A stretch of DNA of 64,000 nucleotides from Fidelibacterota bacterium. Its GTDB lineage: Bacteria > Fidelibacterota > Marinisomatia > SCGC-AAA003-L08 > JACNLC01. Under the pieces are notes generated by a model, which had not been told where the DNA came from, searched no databases, and worked only from the letters and a program-made list of their open reading frames with translations. The stretch is from assembly GCA_014381725.1 (NCBI GenBank), contig JACNLC010000055.1:1-64000 (forward strand). Reading direction: 5' to 3'. The translations under genes were made by a program, and so were the position numbers. Below, in pieces: positions 63,537 to 64,000 of the stretch; position 1 is the stretch's first letter, and each line of letters starts with the position of its first letter.

Positions 63537-64000
63537 ATGAAAGAAAATTTTACACACAAAGTTCAACTTATCATAAAGTATGCTAAGGATGAAGCAATTA
63601 GACTAGGTCATAATTATATTGGTTCTGAACATTTACTTTTGGGATTAATAAAAGAAAGTCAGTGCAAAGCTATAACATTGTTGATGACATTGGGATGTGA
63701 TTTAACAGAAATGCGTGATATTATTGAAAAATTGACAAATACTCAAAGTGATACTTCCTCATCAGGTAAGACTCCTTTTACAAGAAGGAGTGAACGCATT
63801 TTAAGAGAAACCATTAGTGAAGCAAAGAAACTTGGGCAAAATGTTGCTAACGATATACACCTACTTCTTGCGATTGCTCTAGAAAAAGAAGGATTAGCTT
63901 ACGATATATTAACACAGTACTCTATAGATTACGATTTACTGCTTACTTATATTGGGTCTTCTAAGCAACACAAGATAGCTAGCAAAGAAAAAACTTCACC
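63537..64000 (+). CDS. clpC: ClpC-like Clp protease ATPase, N-terminal part (cut by window end)
   Basis: At least 154 codons are open to the window edge. Two Clp N repeats are visible: HKVQLIIKYAKDEAIRLGHNYIGSEHLLLGL near residue 7 and FTRRSERILRETISEAKKLGQNVANDIHLLLAI near 81. The GH-YIGSEHLLLGL motif is typical of ClpC rather than ClpA or ClpB. Its AAA domains lie outside the window. It follows the LolD-like gene by 6 bases. Confidence 0.88.
   Translation, partial: MKENFTHKVQLIIKYAKDEAIRLGHNYIGSEHLLLGLIKESQCKAITLLMTLGCDLTEMRDIIEKLTNTQSDTSSSGKTPFTRRSERILRETISEAKKLGQNVANDIHLLLAIALEKEGLAYDILTQYSIDYDLLLTYIGSSKQHKIASKEKTS

Noticed and set aside
1-64000. CRISPR arrays, insertion sequences, prophage or rRNA
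   Set aside because: I saw no regularly spaced direct repeats, transposase, integrase or phage genes, and no rRNA sequence in the window.

Overview
The window is an AT-rich bacterial chromosome segment with tightly packed, mostly co-directional genes, many overlapping by 1-4 bases. I see no insertion sequences, prophage genes, CRISPR arrays or rRNA. The gene mix suggests a member of the Fibrobacterota-Chlorobiota-Bacteroidota (FCB) group, perhaps an Ignavibacteria- or Kapabacteria-like lineage: a DUF4837 lipoprotein, a SUMF1-type lipoprotein, mitochondrial-type citrate synthase, PPi-type phosphofructokinase, and an anaerobic 2-oxoacid:ferredoxin and Hdr enzyme set beside a heme-o-synthase-like gene. 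The lineage is inferred from gene content only.

Positions 1-3200 hold a SUMF1-like lipoprotein, a CtaB-like prenyltransferase and two unrecognised membrane proteins. Positions 3636-13637 hold the most striking block: korDABC (2-oxoglutarate:ferredoxin oxidoreductase), a GltD/NfnB-like flavoprotein ending in an MvhD domain, an HdrC-HdrB fusion, an HdrA-MvhD fusion, a 44-residue zinc ribbon and a CBS-domain protein. The hdrA gene is interrupted by an in-frame TGA (10998-11000) at a cluster-ligand position. A perfect GC-rich hairpin with a GGUC loop follows 20 bases later, so I read hdrA as one selenoprotein gene of 825 residues. The block looks like a hydrogenase-free, flavin-based electron-bifurcating complex tied to 2-oxoglutarate oxidation or synthesis.

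Positions 13704-26161 carry a methyltransferase, a NUDIX protein with an RsbRD-like tail, then central carbon genes: maeB, mdh and gltA on the minus strand, class I fumarase on the plus strand, two tRNA-Ser genes, and a single-chain pyruvate:ferredoxin oxidoreductase (nifJ). With KOR these cover much of a TCA cycle that could run either way.

Positions 26357-35658 hold a secreted LIM-domain/DA1-like peptidase, PPi-phosphofructokinase and class II aldolase, a CorC-like CBS membrane protein, murQ, lepA, a CPBP protease and lgt. Positions 35666-42620 hold a methyltransferase, the DUF4837 lipoprotein, purE, rmlD, a DPM1-like glycosyltransferase, a glycosyltransferase fused to a degenerate phosphoglycosyl transferase, and accA. 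Positions 43506-54472 hold nrnA, ispH, pdxS, pdxT, dxs, an acyl-CoA mutase large subunit, two PHP phosphoesterases, a metallo-beta-lactamase-fold gene that seems to start with ATA, tilS and hpt. Positions 54473-64000 hold ftsH, folP, an SLBB protein, prfB with its programmed +1 frameshift, lysS, a LolCE/LolD-type transporter and the start of a clpC-like gene cut by the window end.
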